64,000 nt of DNA, from assembly GCA_900551095.1 (NCBI GenBank), contig URUJ01000005.1:1-64000 (forward strand), given 5' to 3'. Shown in pieces: positions 40,880 to 51,727 of the stretch; position 1 is the stretch's first letter, and each line of letters opens with the position of its first letter. Below the pieces are notes generated by a model, which worked only from the letters and a program-made list of their open reading frames with translations, had not been told where the DNA came from and ran no database searches. The translations under genes and the position numbers were made by a program. The DNA comes from an uncultured Anaerococcus sp. Its GTDB lineage: Bacteria > Bacillota > Clostridia > Tissierellales > Peptoniphilaceae.

Positions 40880-43800
40880 TTAAATAATCTGAAATTCTCT
40901 GAAATTATACCAGTAAATAAGAGACTTGCTGACTTTTTTTCCCAAAGCTTCTTCTATAGCTTCCTTGTAGATAGCAAGCTGGGTATCGTAAGCATTTTCT
41001 CTTTTTATCCTGTCAGTCTTAAAGTCTAACAGAATTATTTCATCTTCCTTTTCAAAAATCAGGTCAATCTGTCCGTTTACATAGTAACCGTCATAGGTCA
41101 TTAGGAAGGATTCTTCGCTTCTTTTTGGGAGATTTTCTGAAATCAATTCTTTTATTAAAGGGTACTCATAAAAATATAAAAATTTGTCAATTTCAATTAT
41201 GCTTTTTATACCCTCATCAATAATTTTTTTATCTATCAAGCTAGCAATTTCTTTTTCAAGGTCTATTTTTGTGTAGCCTTTCATAGGAATTTTTTGGAAA
41301 ACTTTGTGAATAAGGCTTCCCTTTTCTGTTGGGCTGTAGGTTTTTTCTTTTTCTAAAAAGCTCGGTTTCTTAAAGGAAATGTTACGAGAAAGGCCTTCTA
41401 CATCAAAGGTTTCATAGCCTTCACTTTCTGCATTAAAGTCCTTAGCAAGCTCTGTTACAGATTTTTTAAGGCTCTTTCCTATATCATCTTTTCCTTGATA
41501 AGAAAATTCTAGGTGGTTTTTTATTTCTTCGTATATTTCTGGATTACTTTCTTCATTTAATAAATCCACTAAACTTTCATCTTGCCTTGTCTCTAGTTCT
41601 TGTATTTCTTCTATAAAATCAAAACTTATTCTCTTATCAAAGTCGGATTCTTTTTTTATTCCTGTGAAAAATTCACTGGTGATATTGTCAAATGATAGGG
41701 CAGCTATGATCCATTCTAGGTGAGAATTTAAAGACAAATAGTTTTCATTTTTATAAACTTTTTCAAAAAGAGACGACTCTTTATCAAAATTTCCAGTGAT
41801 ATACAGCCTTTCTTCGGCTCTTGTTAGTGCCACATAGAGGATTCTCATTTCTTCTTTTTTATCATCTTCTCTAGATTTTTCTATGATTAGCTTCCTATTT
41901 ACATTTGGAATTTTTATCTTTTTTTCATAATCAGCTACATTTATTCCAATGCCTATTTTTTCATCAAAAATTATCGGGGCAACTTGTTTGTTAAATCCCT
42001 TATCAGATCCAGCTAAAATAACAATTTTAAATTCTAACCCCTTGGATTTATGAACGGTCATTATCCTTACCAAATCCTCGCCCTCAGCTAGGTCACGAGT
42101 TGGATTTATAGAATCCGACCTAGTTTGAAGAAGATTATTAAAAAAGCTAACAAAACCATATAAGCCATTATCATTTTCCCTATCAAAATCAGCCATCAAC
42201 TCAATTACAGAGTCGATATTATTTATTCTATCTTCAGCTAAATCTCTTGCTAGAAGAAAATCATATAGACCAGATTTTTCAAAAAGATAATTAGCAAAAT
42301 CATAAAGGTTTAATATAGCAAGTTTATCCTTTAAATCCTCTATCATATCCTTAAATTTTCTTATTTTTTCACCCAGTTCGTCGTCTTTATCATATTTCTC
42401 AAAGGCTTCATAAAATTTATAGGAATCGGACGACAGTTTTATCTTTGCCAAATCATCCTCATCTATATCAAAAATCACCGACCTTAAAACCGACATCAAG
42501 ACTATATCATCGTTGGGATTTGTAAGATACTTTAATAAATTTATGAAAAATCCAACTTCACTTGCCTGGGTTGAAACCTTGGATATATCATTAAAATATG
42601 GAATTTCAGCCTTTTTGAAGGCTTCTTCATACTTGTAAGACTCTGTTCCGTTTCTTAAAAGAATCGCTATATCCCTATACTCGTAGCCTTCATAAATTAA
42701 TTCTTTTATTAACTTTGTAAGATAAATTTCCTCCTTAATAGGCTTGTCTAAGATTTTTACCCCTACTCTTGCAGAATCTTTAAGGTCATTTTCATCCTTG
42801 CCATAGTTTAATCTGTGTCCACCATTTTTATAGTCAATATCAGACATTTCCGCAGTCATTAGCCTATCAAAAATATAGTTATTAAAATCCAGAATTAATT
42901 TATCGGTCCTAAAGTTTTCATTAAGGTTTATCCTCATTGAATCTTTGTCTTTTTCGTAGCTTTCAAGTTTATCTATAAATAAATCTGGTCTTGCCCTTCT
43001 AAAACCGTAAATTGACTGCTTAACATCACCTACAAAAAATAAGTTTGTCTCGCCTTTAAGTTTTTCTACGATATAGTTTTGGATTTCGTTTGAGTCTTGA
43101 TACTCATCAAAGAAAATATATTTATATTTGCTCCTTAATTTTTCTCTCGCAGTAGGATTATCGAGAAGCTTTATAAATTCATGCTCCAAATCATTAAAAT
43201 CTAGATAATCTTTGCTGGTTTTTTTCTTATCAAATGTCTCTATAAAATCTTTTGTAAGTTTGTAAATCTCATTAAAAAGCTGTCTTTCGCAAGTATTTAT
43301 AAAGTTGGTTGCCTTGCTATCAGTATTTGTTACCAAACTTTCAATATCCTTAACAAGAGCCTTATAGTCATCTCTATTTGAATTTATTTCAGCCACCAGG
43401 TCTTCATCAGCAATTTCAGTCTTTATTTTTTTTGAAAAAGTAACATATTTTTTATTTCCCAAGGCATTAAGAAATTTATCCCAAGAATTAATACTATTAC
43501 GAATTTCAGCTAACATTTCATAATCGCTTGCAATTAAGTTTACCGCAGAAGCCGGAAGGGATGGATTTAATCTCACGCCAAGATTTTCTACAGATTTTAA
43601 AACTTGATCCATCTTATAAGAAATAAAGTCTTTGAAATAATCCAAACTTTCTCCCCTATCTCTGCTAGATTTTAGCCAATTAAGACCATCAATCATCCCT
43701 ACTATTTTTTTATAAGTTAGAAGAATTATTTCTTTGGCATTATAATCTGACCTCTCAGAGGAAAAGTTTTGCAAAAAATATACAAAACCTTCGTTCATTT

Positions 43801-44245
43801 TCTCATATTCTTTGTCAAAAACTTCATCAATAGCTTCTGCCATGAAGATTTTGCCTGTGGAATCTGGCATCACCTTGAAATTCGGACTTAGATTATCCAG
43901 ATAATAAAAATTTTCCCTTAGCATATCAGAACAAAAAGAGTGAAGAGTCTTGATTTGTGCAAGTTTTAGGAGCTTAAATTGTCTTTTTATGAAGGCTGGG
44001 TCAAAATCAGCGGCTCTTTTTTCAAGATTTTCTCTGATTTTATCTTTCATATCTTGGGCACTTTTGTTGGTAAAGGTCACTATGATCATCTTATCAATGT
44101 CAATTCCTTCCTCTATCATTATTGATATCATCCTATTTACAAGAACCATAGTCTTTCCAGAGCCTGCTGCTGCAGATACTATTATATTTTTATCCCTTTC
44201 AAAAATAGCACTTTTTTGGCCATGGGTTAGCTTAAGTTCACTCAT
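40880..44245 (-). CDS. addA: ATP-dependent helicase/nuclease AddA
   Basis: 1121-residue subunit of the RecBCD-like AddAB complex that processes double-strand breaks. UvrD-type helicase: Walker A SAAAGSGKTMVLVNR, motif II YIFFDEYQDSNEIQ, GDVKQSIYGFRRA, motif V/VI TVHKSKGLEF and VALTRAEERLYI. RecB-like nuclease at the C-terminus with GSLIHKVFQ and ILLDFKTDRI. The start overlaps the end of addB by eight bases. Confidence 0.96.
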   Translation of the reverse strand: MSELKLTHGQKSAIFERDKNIIVSAAAGSGKTMVLVNRMISIMIEEGIDIDKMIIVTFTNKSAQDMKDKIRENLEKRAADFDPAFIKRQFKLLKLAQIKTLHSFCSDMLRENFYYLDNLSPNFKVMPDSTGKIFMAEAIDEVFDKEYEKMNEGFVYFLQNFSSERSDYNAKEIILLTYKKIVGMIDGLNWLKSSRDRGESLDYFKDFISYKMDQVLKSVENLGVRLNPSLPASAVNLIASDYEMLAEIRNSINSWDKFLNALGNKKYVTFSKKIKTEIADEDLVAEINSNRDDYKALVKDIESLVTNTDSKATNFINTCERQLFNEIYKLTKDFIETFDKKKTSKDYLDFNDLEHEFIKLLDNPTAREKLRSKYKYIFFDEYQDSNEIQNYIVEKLKGETNLFFVGDVKQSIYGFRRARPDLFIDKLESYEKDKDSMRINLNENFRTDKLILDFNNYIFDRLMTAEMSDIDYKNGGHRLNYGKDENDLKDSARVGVKILDKPIKEEIYLTKLIKELIYEGYEYRDIAILLRNGTESYKYEEAFKKAEIPYFNDISKVSTQASEVGFFINLLKYLTNPNDDIVLMSVLRSVIFDIDEDDLAKIKLSSDSYKFYEAFEKYDKDDELGEKIRKFKDMIEDLKDKLAILNLYDFANYLFEKSGLYDFLLARDLAEDRINNIDSVIELMADFDRENDNGLYGFVSFFNNLLQTRSDSINPTRDLAEGEDLVRIMTVHKSKGLEFKIVILAGSDKGFNKQVAPIIFDEKIGIGINVADYEKKIKIPNVNRKLIIEKSREDDKKEEMRILYVALTRAEERLYITGNFDKESSLFEKVYKNENYLSLNSHLEWIIAALSFDNITSEFFTGIKKESDFDKRISFDFIEEIQELETRQDESLVDLLNEESNPEIYEEIKNHLEFSYQGKDDIGKSLKKSVTELAKDFNAESEGYETFDVEGLSRNISFKKPSFLEKEKTYSPTEKGSLIHKVFQKIPMKGYTKIDLEKEIASLIDKKIIDEGIKSIIEIDKFLYFYEYPLIKELISENLPKRSEESFLMTYDGYYVNGQIDLIFEKEDEIILLDFKTDRIKRENAYDTQLAIYKEAIEEALGKKVSKSLIYWYNFREFQII

Positions 44246-47200
44246 CTTTAGCCTCCAAATCTTTTATGGTGAGATTTTTGTCCATATCCCTAAACCTAAA
44301 GGTGTCAATAATCTTGTCAAACTTACATATACCCTTGTAATCGCAATAGGTACAGGCAGAGTAATTCTTATCTTCCCTCAAAGGTTTCAGATTGATTTTT
44401 CCATCCTTTATATCTTTTATTAAATCTTTGACCATGTTTTTTATAAAATCACTCAATTTTTTGAAGTCTTCATCATCTATCTTATAATTACGTCTTGCCC
44501 TTACAATACTTGATTTCTTGCCATTTGAATCTCTATCCATGAGACTTAATGCCTTGCCGTCCTTATCAAGAAGTATTCCATCTAGAGCGAATTTTTTATC
44601 CAGATTTGCTAAAAGTTTCTTTTCATCAGAAATAGACCCATCAAAATTTTCTATCTCATCTTTTAACGAAATATAAAAGGCACCGATTGGTTCAAGATTT
44701 TTTTCATCATCATTTACCGCTATCATATAGATAATTAATTGCAAATCCTTGCCATTTAGGATACTGGCTAGGTTAAAAGTCTTTGATCCAGTTTTATAAT
44801 CAATTACCCTTACAAGGTTACCTGCCATATCAATCCTATCAATTCTACCTCTGAGGTAATTTTCATCATCTACAAATACAGGTTCAAAAAATCCTCCCTT
44901 ATCAAAGGCCTCTTCAAAATACTCAAGCTTAAAATCGCCCTTGTTTAGCTGGTCTACAATCTGTCTAGTATTTCTCTTTGCTGCTTTATTGATATTATTT
45001 AGGATGTACTTATTTTTTGGACTATCCTTTCTAAGCTGGTCGAGATTTTCTTCGATTCCTTCTTCAAATTTATCATCTAAAAGCTTATCAATTTCCTCGA
45101 AATCAACTTCTTCTAAATCCATGTCTTTTATAATTTCTGACAAATCTTCAAAGGACTTATGGACGATGTTACCTATATCTAGAAGATCTACATCAAATTC
45201 TTTTTCAACATCTGGTCTTAGTCCATAATCTATAAAGTGTTTATAAGGACAGGCAGAATAAGTCTCAATTTCTGATACTGAATAGGCGTGCTTTTTATAC
45301 AAAACTTCCCTGATTTCAGGAGCAAGCGGTCTTTTATCATTATTATAAAATAAACCTTTTATGATTTTGTCGTATATTTGTTTATTTTCCCTGTCTTTAA
45401 AATTATCTTTTAAATATTTCACAAAGGCTAGCGCAATTTCCTTATCTATTTCATCTAGTCTCTGTCTATTTGAAACTTTGTTTAATACGTCAAGAGTGTA
45501 TTTTTTAAGGCTTTCCTTAGCATAAAAGGCATCTTTTGCCTCTAACTTTACCAGACTATTTGTCTTTAGTTTCGGAAAAATCCTCTTTACATCACGTATA
45601 ACAACACTTTCGCTTAAATCTTTACCTTCTTTATCAGATAAAGCAAAGGATAATATCAATTTATCACTATTAGAGATAATTTTATAGAGGTTTAAAAGTT
45701 CCGCCCTGTCCCTGTTTTTGGAGTAAAGTTTTAAATCTATTTGTGCATTTTCAATCTCTTCGGCTTCATCCGGACTGATTATATAATCTTTAATATCGTA
45801 AGAAGGGAAAAAACTATCATTTACTCCCATTAATATATTTATTTTTCTATTACTCACCCTATCACGAAGGAAATCTGTCACTATCAAATGATCTTTTGAT
45901 GGCGGAATCAAGCCTATTTGAATATCATTTGCTACTGACTCAATTAATGTATAGACTCTTTGAAGAGAGAGATATCTATCGCCCATTATTAAAACCAGCT
46001 GGTCTAAAATCGCCACAAATTCATCCCAAATTTGTTCATTTTCCTTATAATCATCAAGGGCAGCATTTTCCAAAAGCTTGGTCTGAAAACTATTTATTCC
46101 TTCTTTAATATCAGAATTAGAAATCATATTGAAAATATTTGTAGCAAGATCTCTAATTGTTTGATTTTTTTTATCAAAACCTCTTATTAAATTTAGAATC
46201 TTTGCCCTAATTTTTCCAACAATCTCATATTCCTCACGTTTTTTGGCAATTTTTATTTCTTTTTTGGGATCATCTGCAAGATTTTTTTCGAAAAAATTCT
46301 CATCCATTGCAAAATATTTGTCATTTTCAAACATAGCTCCCTTGATTTTCCTATAGGTTAGGAAATTAATCAAAGTATTTGCTTCACCTTCTGAAATGCC
46401 AATTAATTTTGAATTTAAAATGTAAAATAAATCTTCCGTCCTAAAATTATTTACCCTTAGCCTTATAAGAGCCAAAAAAGTCTTAACAATATGGTTATCT
46501 GCCATCTTTCTTCTCTTATCTAGAAAGATTGGGATTTCATACCTATTGAAGGTTTTTATAAGTTCATTTTCATATTGTTTAACTTCTGTAAGATAAATCG
46601 CTATATCGTTGTAGCGGATATTTTCATTTGTCTTTATGATTTTATTTATGAGAAGAGCCAGGTTTTCAACTTCAGATTTTGTTGAGACCGACTCGTAAAG
46701 ACTGATATTAGTAGGTTTATTTTCATAAATTTCTGGATTATATTTTTCAAAATTATCCCTCAGATGGTCAAGGTCATTTTCATTAATATTTGTATCAAGT
46801 TTTATAATTTCTGTCCTAAAATTATCCCTTAGGATGTTAAAAGTCCTAGCAGGACTGTCAAATATTTCTGGCCTTATCATCGGATTTACGATGAATTTCG
46901 GGTCGATATTTAAACTAATATTTATATCCAGACCTTTTTCGTAAAGAGCATAAATTAAATCAATTTTCCTTTCCTCAAAAAAATCAAACTTATCAATAAA
47001 TATTTCATATTTGTCTAAGAAATCAGTTTTTTCAATATTTTCCGCAAGGTAGGTTAGGATGTCTTCCTTGTCCAGATATTTTCCTTCAATTTCTTTCTGA
47101 TAAGTGTCAAGGATTAGTTTTATTTCTTTAAATTTCATTTTTGAAATCTCAGAAACATCACTTTCAGCAATTTTTTCAAAAAAATCTTCGTCAAAATTAT

Positions 47201-47585
47201 TGTCCTTAAAATCTGAAATTAAAGAAACTATAGAATTGATAAAGTCAATATTTTGGTAAGAGTTTTCAAAAAGTTCTAAATCATTTTTTAAATCTTGGAG
47301 GATATTTGTTATCAAAAGGACCTTGCCTTCTTTGTTTAAAAACTCCAGCTTCTCGCCCTCAAAATTATCCATAAAAAAACTTGCAAAAGATGAAAATGAC
47401 AATACTTTAGCATCCATCACAGCCTTGTATTTGATAGAAGATAGAAAGTCGATATCGGTTTCCAAGGTGTATTGTTCTGGAACTATAAGAATTGATTTTT
47501 TGCCGTTATCTAGTCTTTCTTCGATTTTTTTATAAAGGTAAAGGCTGGATTTTTCTTCTCTTTCTGAAATTATTATTTTAATCAT
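44238..47585 (-). CDS. addB: AddB subunit of the AddAB helicase-nuclease (RexB-like)
   Basis: 1115 residues. The C-terminal nuclease has LVRVIDYKTGSKTF and the Fe-S cysteines expected of AddB (SACPYKHFIDYG and ACTYCDYKGICKFD). The N-terminus reads ISEREEKSSLYLYKKIEERL where Bacillus AddB has a Walker A (GRAGSGKT), so ATP binding by this subunit appears lost, as in RexB proteins. It overlaps both neighbours by eight bases. Confidence 0.94.
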   Translation of the reverse strand: MIKIIISEREEKSSLYLYKKIEERLDNGKKSILIVPEQYTLETDIDFLSSIKYKAVMDAKVLSFSSFASFFMDNFEGEKLEFLNKEGKVLLITNILQDLKNDLELFENSYQNIDFINSIVSLISDFKDNNFDEDFFEKIAESDVSEISKMKFKEIKLILDTYQKEIEGKYLDKEDILTYLAENIEKTDFLDKYEIFIDKFDFFEERKIDLIYALYEKGLDINISLNIDPKFIVNPMIRPEIFDSPARTFNILRDNFRTEIIKLDTNINENDLDHLRDNFEKYNPEIYENKPTNISLYESVSTKSEVENLALLINKIIKTNENIRYNDIAIYLTEVKQYENELIKTFNRYEIPIFLDKRRKMADNHIVKTFLALIRLRVNNFRTEDLFYILNSKLIGISEGEANTLINFLTYRKIKGAMFENDKYFAMDENFFEKNLADDPKKEIKIAKKREEYEIVGKIRAKILNLIRGFDKKNQTIRDLATNIFNMISNSDIKEGINSFQTKLLENAALDDYKENEQIWDEFVAILDQLVLIMGDRYLSLQRVYTLIESVANDIQIGLIPPSKDHLIVTDFLRDRVSNRKINILMGVNDSFFPSYDIKDYIISPDEAEEIENAQIDLKLYSKNRDRAELLNLYKIISNSDKLILSFALSDKEGKDLSESVVIRDVKRIFPKLKTNSLVKLEAKDAFYAKESLKKYTLDVLNKVSNRQRLDEIDKEIALAFVKYLKDNFKDRENKQIYDKIIKGLFYNNDKRPLAPEIREVLYKKHAYSVSEIETYSACPYKHFIDYGLRPDVEKEFDVDLLDIGNIVHKSFEDLSEIIKDMDLEEVDFEEIDKLLDDKFEEGIEENLDQLRKDSPKNKYILNNINKAAKRNTRQIVDQLNKGDFKLEYFEEAFDKGGFFEPVFVDDENYLRGRIDRIDMAGNLVRVIDYKTGSKTFNLASILNGKDLQLIIYMIAVNDDEKNLEPIGAFYISLKDEIENFDGSISDEKKLLANLDKKFALDGILLDKDGKALSLMDRDSNGKKSSIVRARRNYKIDDEDFKKLSDFIKNMVKDLIKDIKDGKINLKPLREDKNYSACTYCDYKGICKFDKIIDTFRFRDMDKNLTIKDLEAKDE

Positions 47586-50500
47586 CTACAATCTCCAAAC
47601 TTGACCCACAGCTTGGGTCGTAAGTAATCAAAATCTTTGCTTCAATCGCATCTTTTAACTCATCCACATGGGAAATAAGCCCGATAAACCTATCTTCTTT
47701 TGAAAGTTTTTCCAAGGTTTCAATGGCATTTGCCAAAAATTCTTTTGACAAGGTTCCAAAACCTTCATCTATAAAAAGGGTATCTATTCTTATTCCGCCA
47801 TTTTCTGCACCAATCTCATCAGAAAGACCGAGAGCTAGGGACAAACTTGCGAGGAAATTTTCCCCACCAGATAATGTTGAGGCCGGTCTTTTTTTACCAG
47901 TATTTGAGTCTAAAATCTCTATATCAAGCCCCATCTTTGACCTCGCATCAGTCGCCTCAGTTTTTCTAACCATTGAAAATTGGCCATCTGTCATTTGGTT
48001 AAATCTTATATTGGCAAAATTTAAGACCCTATCAAAATAAATAGAAAGTATAAAAGTCTCAAAATCAAGCCTTTCAATGCCCTTTACACCGCCTGTCACA
48101 CCGTTTGCAAGATCTGATAAGTTTGATACGATATAAGCTGTTTTTGATAATGTTTTATAATCTTCATAAATTTTTTCAATTTTTTCTAAATCTTTTTTTA
48201 TAAGGCTAAGCCTTGTTAGCACTAAAGTTTTTTCTTTATCAAGGATTTTAATATCTTGAGATACTTCTTCTAATTTTTCTTTTAAGTAATCTAAATTTAG
48301 AGGCTTTTGATCTTTGTAATATAAGAGATTTTCCCTAATTGTCTTTTCTTTCTCCAAATTTTTGAAGTATTCTTCTACGATTTCTTGTTTTGTTTTTAGC
48401 ACGCTTTCCTTTGCAAGGTAATTTTTATAGACTTCCTTGCTTTCAAATTTATTAAAAAGTTTTTCCTCAAAATCTTTGTGATAAATTCCTATATCATAAT
48501 CTGTTTTAGAAATATTATCTAAAAGTGCTGCCAATTTTGACTTATTATTGGCTACTTCAACTACTAAATCTTGGTAGACTTTCTGTCTATCTATGATATA
48601 GGATTCTAAACTTGAGATTTTTTCTTCAAGGTCTTTTTTCTGAGTTAACAATAAATTTCTATCAACTCCCGTCATGGCCTTATTTAGGGAAAGAAATTTA
48701 ATTTTTAGCTCTTCTGAATTTCTTTGCTTATCCAAAATCTCACCTATAGATTTATCTCTAGTTTCTTTTTCTTTTTTTAGAATCAAACCTTGGTTTTTTA
48801 TTTCACTTAGTGATTTAGACAGAAGTTTAATTCGTTCCTCATTTTTATGATAAAGATCACTATAAGATTCTAAAGCATCTTTGTTGTCAAAAATTATTTT
48901 TTCAATTTCTACCAGTTTATAATCTGAACTTATATTTTTTATGTTATTCTCATAAATTGCCTTAGTTTTTTCGAGATTTATCGTAATTGTTGCAAGGTCT
49001 TGGTTAATTTTTTCTATATCTAAATTTATTACTGGAAGTTTTTCTCTTTTTCCTTCGTGGATTTTGCCGCAAACAGGACAAACTCCTTCTGTATTTAGCC
49101 TATCAATTAATATATTTATTTCAAAATTATCCTTAAAGCTGTCAGCTTTTTCTAATAAAGTTTGAGTTTTGTCATAATTTGTTGATAATTTTGCTAGAAT
49201 TTCTTCATAGCCTTTGTTTTCCTTAAGTTTCTTGTAATCTTGACCTAGCTTATCAAGCCTATTATTTATATTTGAAATCTTCTCTCTTAGATTAAAATCC
49301 TCATCTTTGGCCTTGTTTAAATCTTTATTGGTTTTATCGAAATTCTCCCTGAGATTTTCTAATTTCTTCTCATCTTCTTTTACCGAATTTTGTAGTTTCT
49401 CTAAGTCTTTATCCAAATTCTTGATCTCTTCGTAGGATTTTTTCACTAGAAGAAATTCTTCAAAATCTGCTATTTCCTTTGTTTTTTGAGAATGAGATAT
49501 TTTTAATTTATCAAGTTTATCCTTGTAGAAAGGGAGGCTTTCTATTTCCTTTTCTATTTCTTTTAAGCTCTTATCTTTTTCTTCTAATAATTTTTCGTAA
49601 GCTTCCTTTTTTTCCTTGAAGTTTTCTAAATCTACTTTAGATTTTTCTAGCCTTTCTTCGTAAATTTTTATGGAAAGTGCGTAGGAAATCAAATCTAAAT
49701 CCGCCTTAATATTTTTATTTTTGTCAAAATCAATAAGGAGATTTTTATAAGATTCATCTGCCTTTTTGAATTTTTCAATATTTTCGTTTAAGGTTTTAGC
49801 TTTTTCCAAATCTGTTATTAGTGATTTTTCGTTTTCTTCTAATTTCCCAAGATCTTCTAAAATATTTTCTATAAGCAAATCTTGATCATTTTTAGTACTA
49901 GCTATTATTTTTATAATATTTTCAAAATCTCTACTTAAAATAAGGTCTTCACTTATTTTTTCCTTCAAAATTTCATTATAAGTAAGGACATTTTCTAAAT
50001 CCTTATCAACCTGGCTAAATTTTTTTTTATTTGATAAAGCTCTCATTTTTAGCTCGTTTTGGATGGCTCTTAGGGCATCAGTTTTAAATATATCTGATAA
50101 AAGTGCGGCTTTTTCGTCAGATTTTGAAATCAAAAACTTTTGAAATTGACCTTGGGCTAAAAGCATGACTTTAGAAAACTGGCTTTTGTCAAGACCAACT
50201 ATTTCCCTTATTTTATCCTCAGCATCCTTAACCTTATCAGCAAGGAGGATTTTCCCCTCTGTAATATCATAAAGTTCAACTCTGTGGCTGATGTTTTTAG
50301 GTGATTTTATCTCAACAGCTCTCTGACTAGGAACTCTAATTATCTTATATATTTTTTCTGCCAAAGAAAACTCCAAATCGACATAGGTAAAATGATCCTC
50401 TTCAGATAAATAATCGCTCCTTAAATCCTCCATTCCAATCTCTCTAGGCACTTCTCCATAAAGAGCAAAGGCTATCGCATCAAAAATTGTTGTTTTTCCA

Positions 50501-50616
50501 GAACCTGTAGGACCTGATATCAGAAATATTTTCTTGTCAAAAAGTCTGGTAAAGTCGATTAGTTCTTCGTCCTTGTAGGTTAAAAAACCTCTTAATTTAA
50601 CCTTTCTAACCCTCAT
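47578..50616 (-). CDS. sbcC: SbcC, SMC-like ATPase of the SbcCD nuclease
   Basis: 1012 residues: N-terminal Walker A (ISGPTGSGKTTIFDAI) and Q-loop (LAQGQFQKFL), long coiled-coil arms, a zinc hook (GVCPVCGKIHEG) near the middle, and C-terminal signature STLSGGENFLASL and Walker B IDTLFIDEGFGTL. Opens hairpins and blocked DNA ends with SbcD. Overlaps sbcD by 11 bases and addB by eight. Confidence 0.96.
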   Translation of the reverse strand: MRVRKVKLRGFLTYKDEELIDFTRLFDKKIFLISGPTGSGKTTIFDAIAFALYGEVPREIGMEDLRSDYLSEEDHFTYVDLEFSLAEKIYKIIRVPSQRAVEIKSPKNISHRVELYDITEGKILLADKVKDAEDKIREIVGLDKSQFSKVMLLAQGQFQKFLISKSDEKAALLSDIFKTDALRAIQNELKMRALSNKKKFSQVDKDLENVLTYNEILKEKISEDLILSRDFENIIKIIASTKNDQDLLIENILEDLGKLEENEKSLITDLEKAKTLNENIEKFKKADESYKNLLIDFDKNKNIKADLDLISYALSIKIYEERLEKSKVDLENFKEKKEAYEKLLEEKDKSLKEIEKEIESLPFYKDKLDKLKISHSQKTKEIADFEEFLLVKKSYEEIKNLDKDLEKLQNSVKEDEKKLENLRENFDKTNKDLNKAKDEDFNLREKISNINNRLDKLGQDYKKLKENKGYEEILAKLSTNYDKTQTLLEKADSFKDNFEINILIDRLNTEGVCPVCGKIHEGKREKLPVINLDIEKINQDLATITINLEKTKAIYENNIKNISSDYKLVEIEKIIFDNKDALESYSDLYHKNEERIKLLSKSLSEIKNQGLILKKEKETRDKSIGEILDKQRNSEELKIKFLSLNKAMTGVDRNLLLTQKKDLEEKISSLESYIIDRQKVYQDLVVEVANNKSKLAALLDNISKTDYDIGIYHKDFEEKLFNKFESKEVYKNYLAKESVLKTKQEIVEEYFKNLEKEKTIRENLLYYKDQKPLNLDYLKEKLEEVSQDIKILDKEKTLVLTRLSLIKKDLEKIEKIYEDYKTLSKTAYIVSNLSDLANGVTGGVKGIERLDFETFILSIYFDRVLNFANIRFNQMTDGQFSMVRKTEATDARSKMGLDIEILDSNTGKKRPASTLSGGENFLASLSLALGLSDEIGAENGGIRIDTLFIDEGFGTLSKEFLANAIETLEKLSKEDRFIGLISHVDELKDAIEAKILITYDPSCGSSLEIVDD

Positions 50617-51727
50617 TTATAGCCCCTATCACGTCTTCTAGGACGTTTATTTCCTCATTTGTTAGCTTTCGATTGTCCTTATATTCTATAAAATCTTCAA
50701 AAAGTTCTATAGTTGATTTATTTTCTATATTGATATTAATTTCACTATTTTCCATAGCAAAAACTGACCTAGATGCGTAATTTATAAGGACTGCATTTGG
50801 AAATTTTTTCTTAAATTTTGCCATAGCATTTTCTATTGCGGCCTTATCCTCTAGGATAAATTTGATATAAGAATCACTTACTGGATCACTAATTAAATCA
50901 TCAAAAAAACCAGTCCTAACTTCAAATTCCTTTAGTAATTTGATTGGAATTTTCTCTATATCAAGCGAATTTTTTCCCAAATCTACTATGGTCACACTCT
51001 TATTTACATCTTTTTTATCAAAAGAATATGGCATGAAAGTGCCAGAATATCTTATCTTTGGATCTAAAACATAGTGGGCGGAATGGAGATGGCCAAGAGC
51101 AACATAATCAAAATTCATAAAAAGACTTGCATCACAAAAATCTGACCCACCTATAGTTAGAGGTTTTTGCCCTTCATTGTATTCTTTTTCCAAACTTTCT
51201 GATAGCTCTGTCGCATAGCAATGAGTGATTAGGACATTTCTATCCTTGTAGCTATAGTTTTCTAAAGCTTTTTTATACAAATCTGTAAAATCTGATACAT
51301 CTTCACCAAAAAGAATCCTCCCCTTGGCAAGAGACATAAAAGGCAAAAGGAAAAAGTGAATCGGTCCATTTTCGTCTTCTAATGTTACGACATCCTCTGT
51401 ATATTCACCAGCTAGATAATACCTATTAGTCTTATAAAATCTCTTATTTATATCAAGACGTTTGGCAGAATCGTGGTTGCCAGATATTGCTAGAACGGGA
51501 ATTTTTATCTCGAAAATTATTTTTTCTATAAAATAATTATATAAATCAAGAGCCTCGCTACTTGCCACAGATGTGTCAAAAATATCTCCTGCTATCATTA
51601 CTGCCTCGATTTTCTTAACTTTGATAATATCTAAAATCTGATCTAAGACATATTTTTGATCTTCCAGAAAGGAAAAATTTCCCAAAGATTTTCCAATATG
51701 CAGGTCAGATAGGTGAAGAAGTTTCAT
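50606..51727 (-). CDS. sbcD: SbcD, Mre11-like nuclease
   Basis: 373-residue metallophosphoesterase with LHLSDLHIGKSLG, MIAGDIFDT, ISGNHDSAKR, LITHCYAT and VALGHLHSAHYV, the complete metal-binding series. The C-terminal part is the capping domain. Its stop overlaps sbcC, and its ATG shares a base with the yaaA stop. Confidence 0.96.
   Translation of the reverse strand: MKLLHLSDLHIGKSLGNFSFLEDQKYVLDQILDIIKVKKIEAVMIAGDIFDTSVASSEALDLYNYFIEKIIFEIKIPVLAISGNHDSAKRLDINKRFYKTNRYYLAGEYTEDVVTLEDENGPIHFFLLPFMSLAKGRILFGEDVSDFTDLYKKALENYSYKDRNVLITHCYATELSESLEKEYNEGQKPLTIGGSDFCDASLFMNFDYVALGHLHSAHYVLDPKIRYSGTFMPYSFDKKDVNKSVTIVDLGKNSLDIEKIPIKLLKEFEVRTGFFDDLISDPVSDSYIKFILEDKAAIENAMAKFKKKFPNAVLINYASRSVFAMENSEININIENKSTIELFEDFIEYKDNRKLTNEEINVLEDVIGAINEG

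Noticed and set aside
43950..44423. 157-codon plus-strand frame over the addA/addB junction
   Set aside because: Antisense shadow of both genes, no homology pattern.
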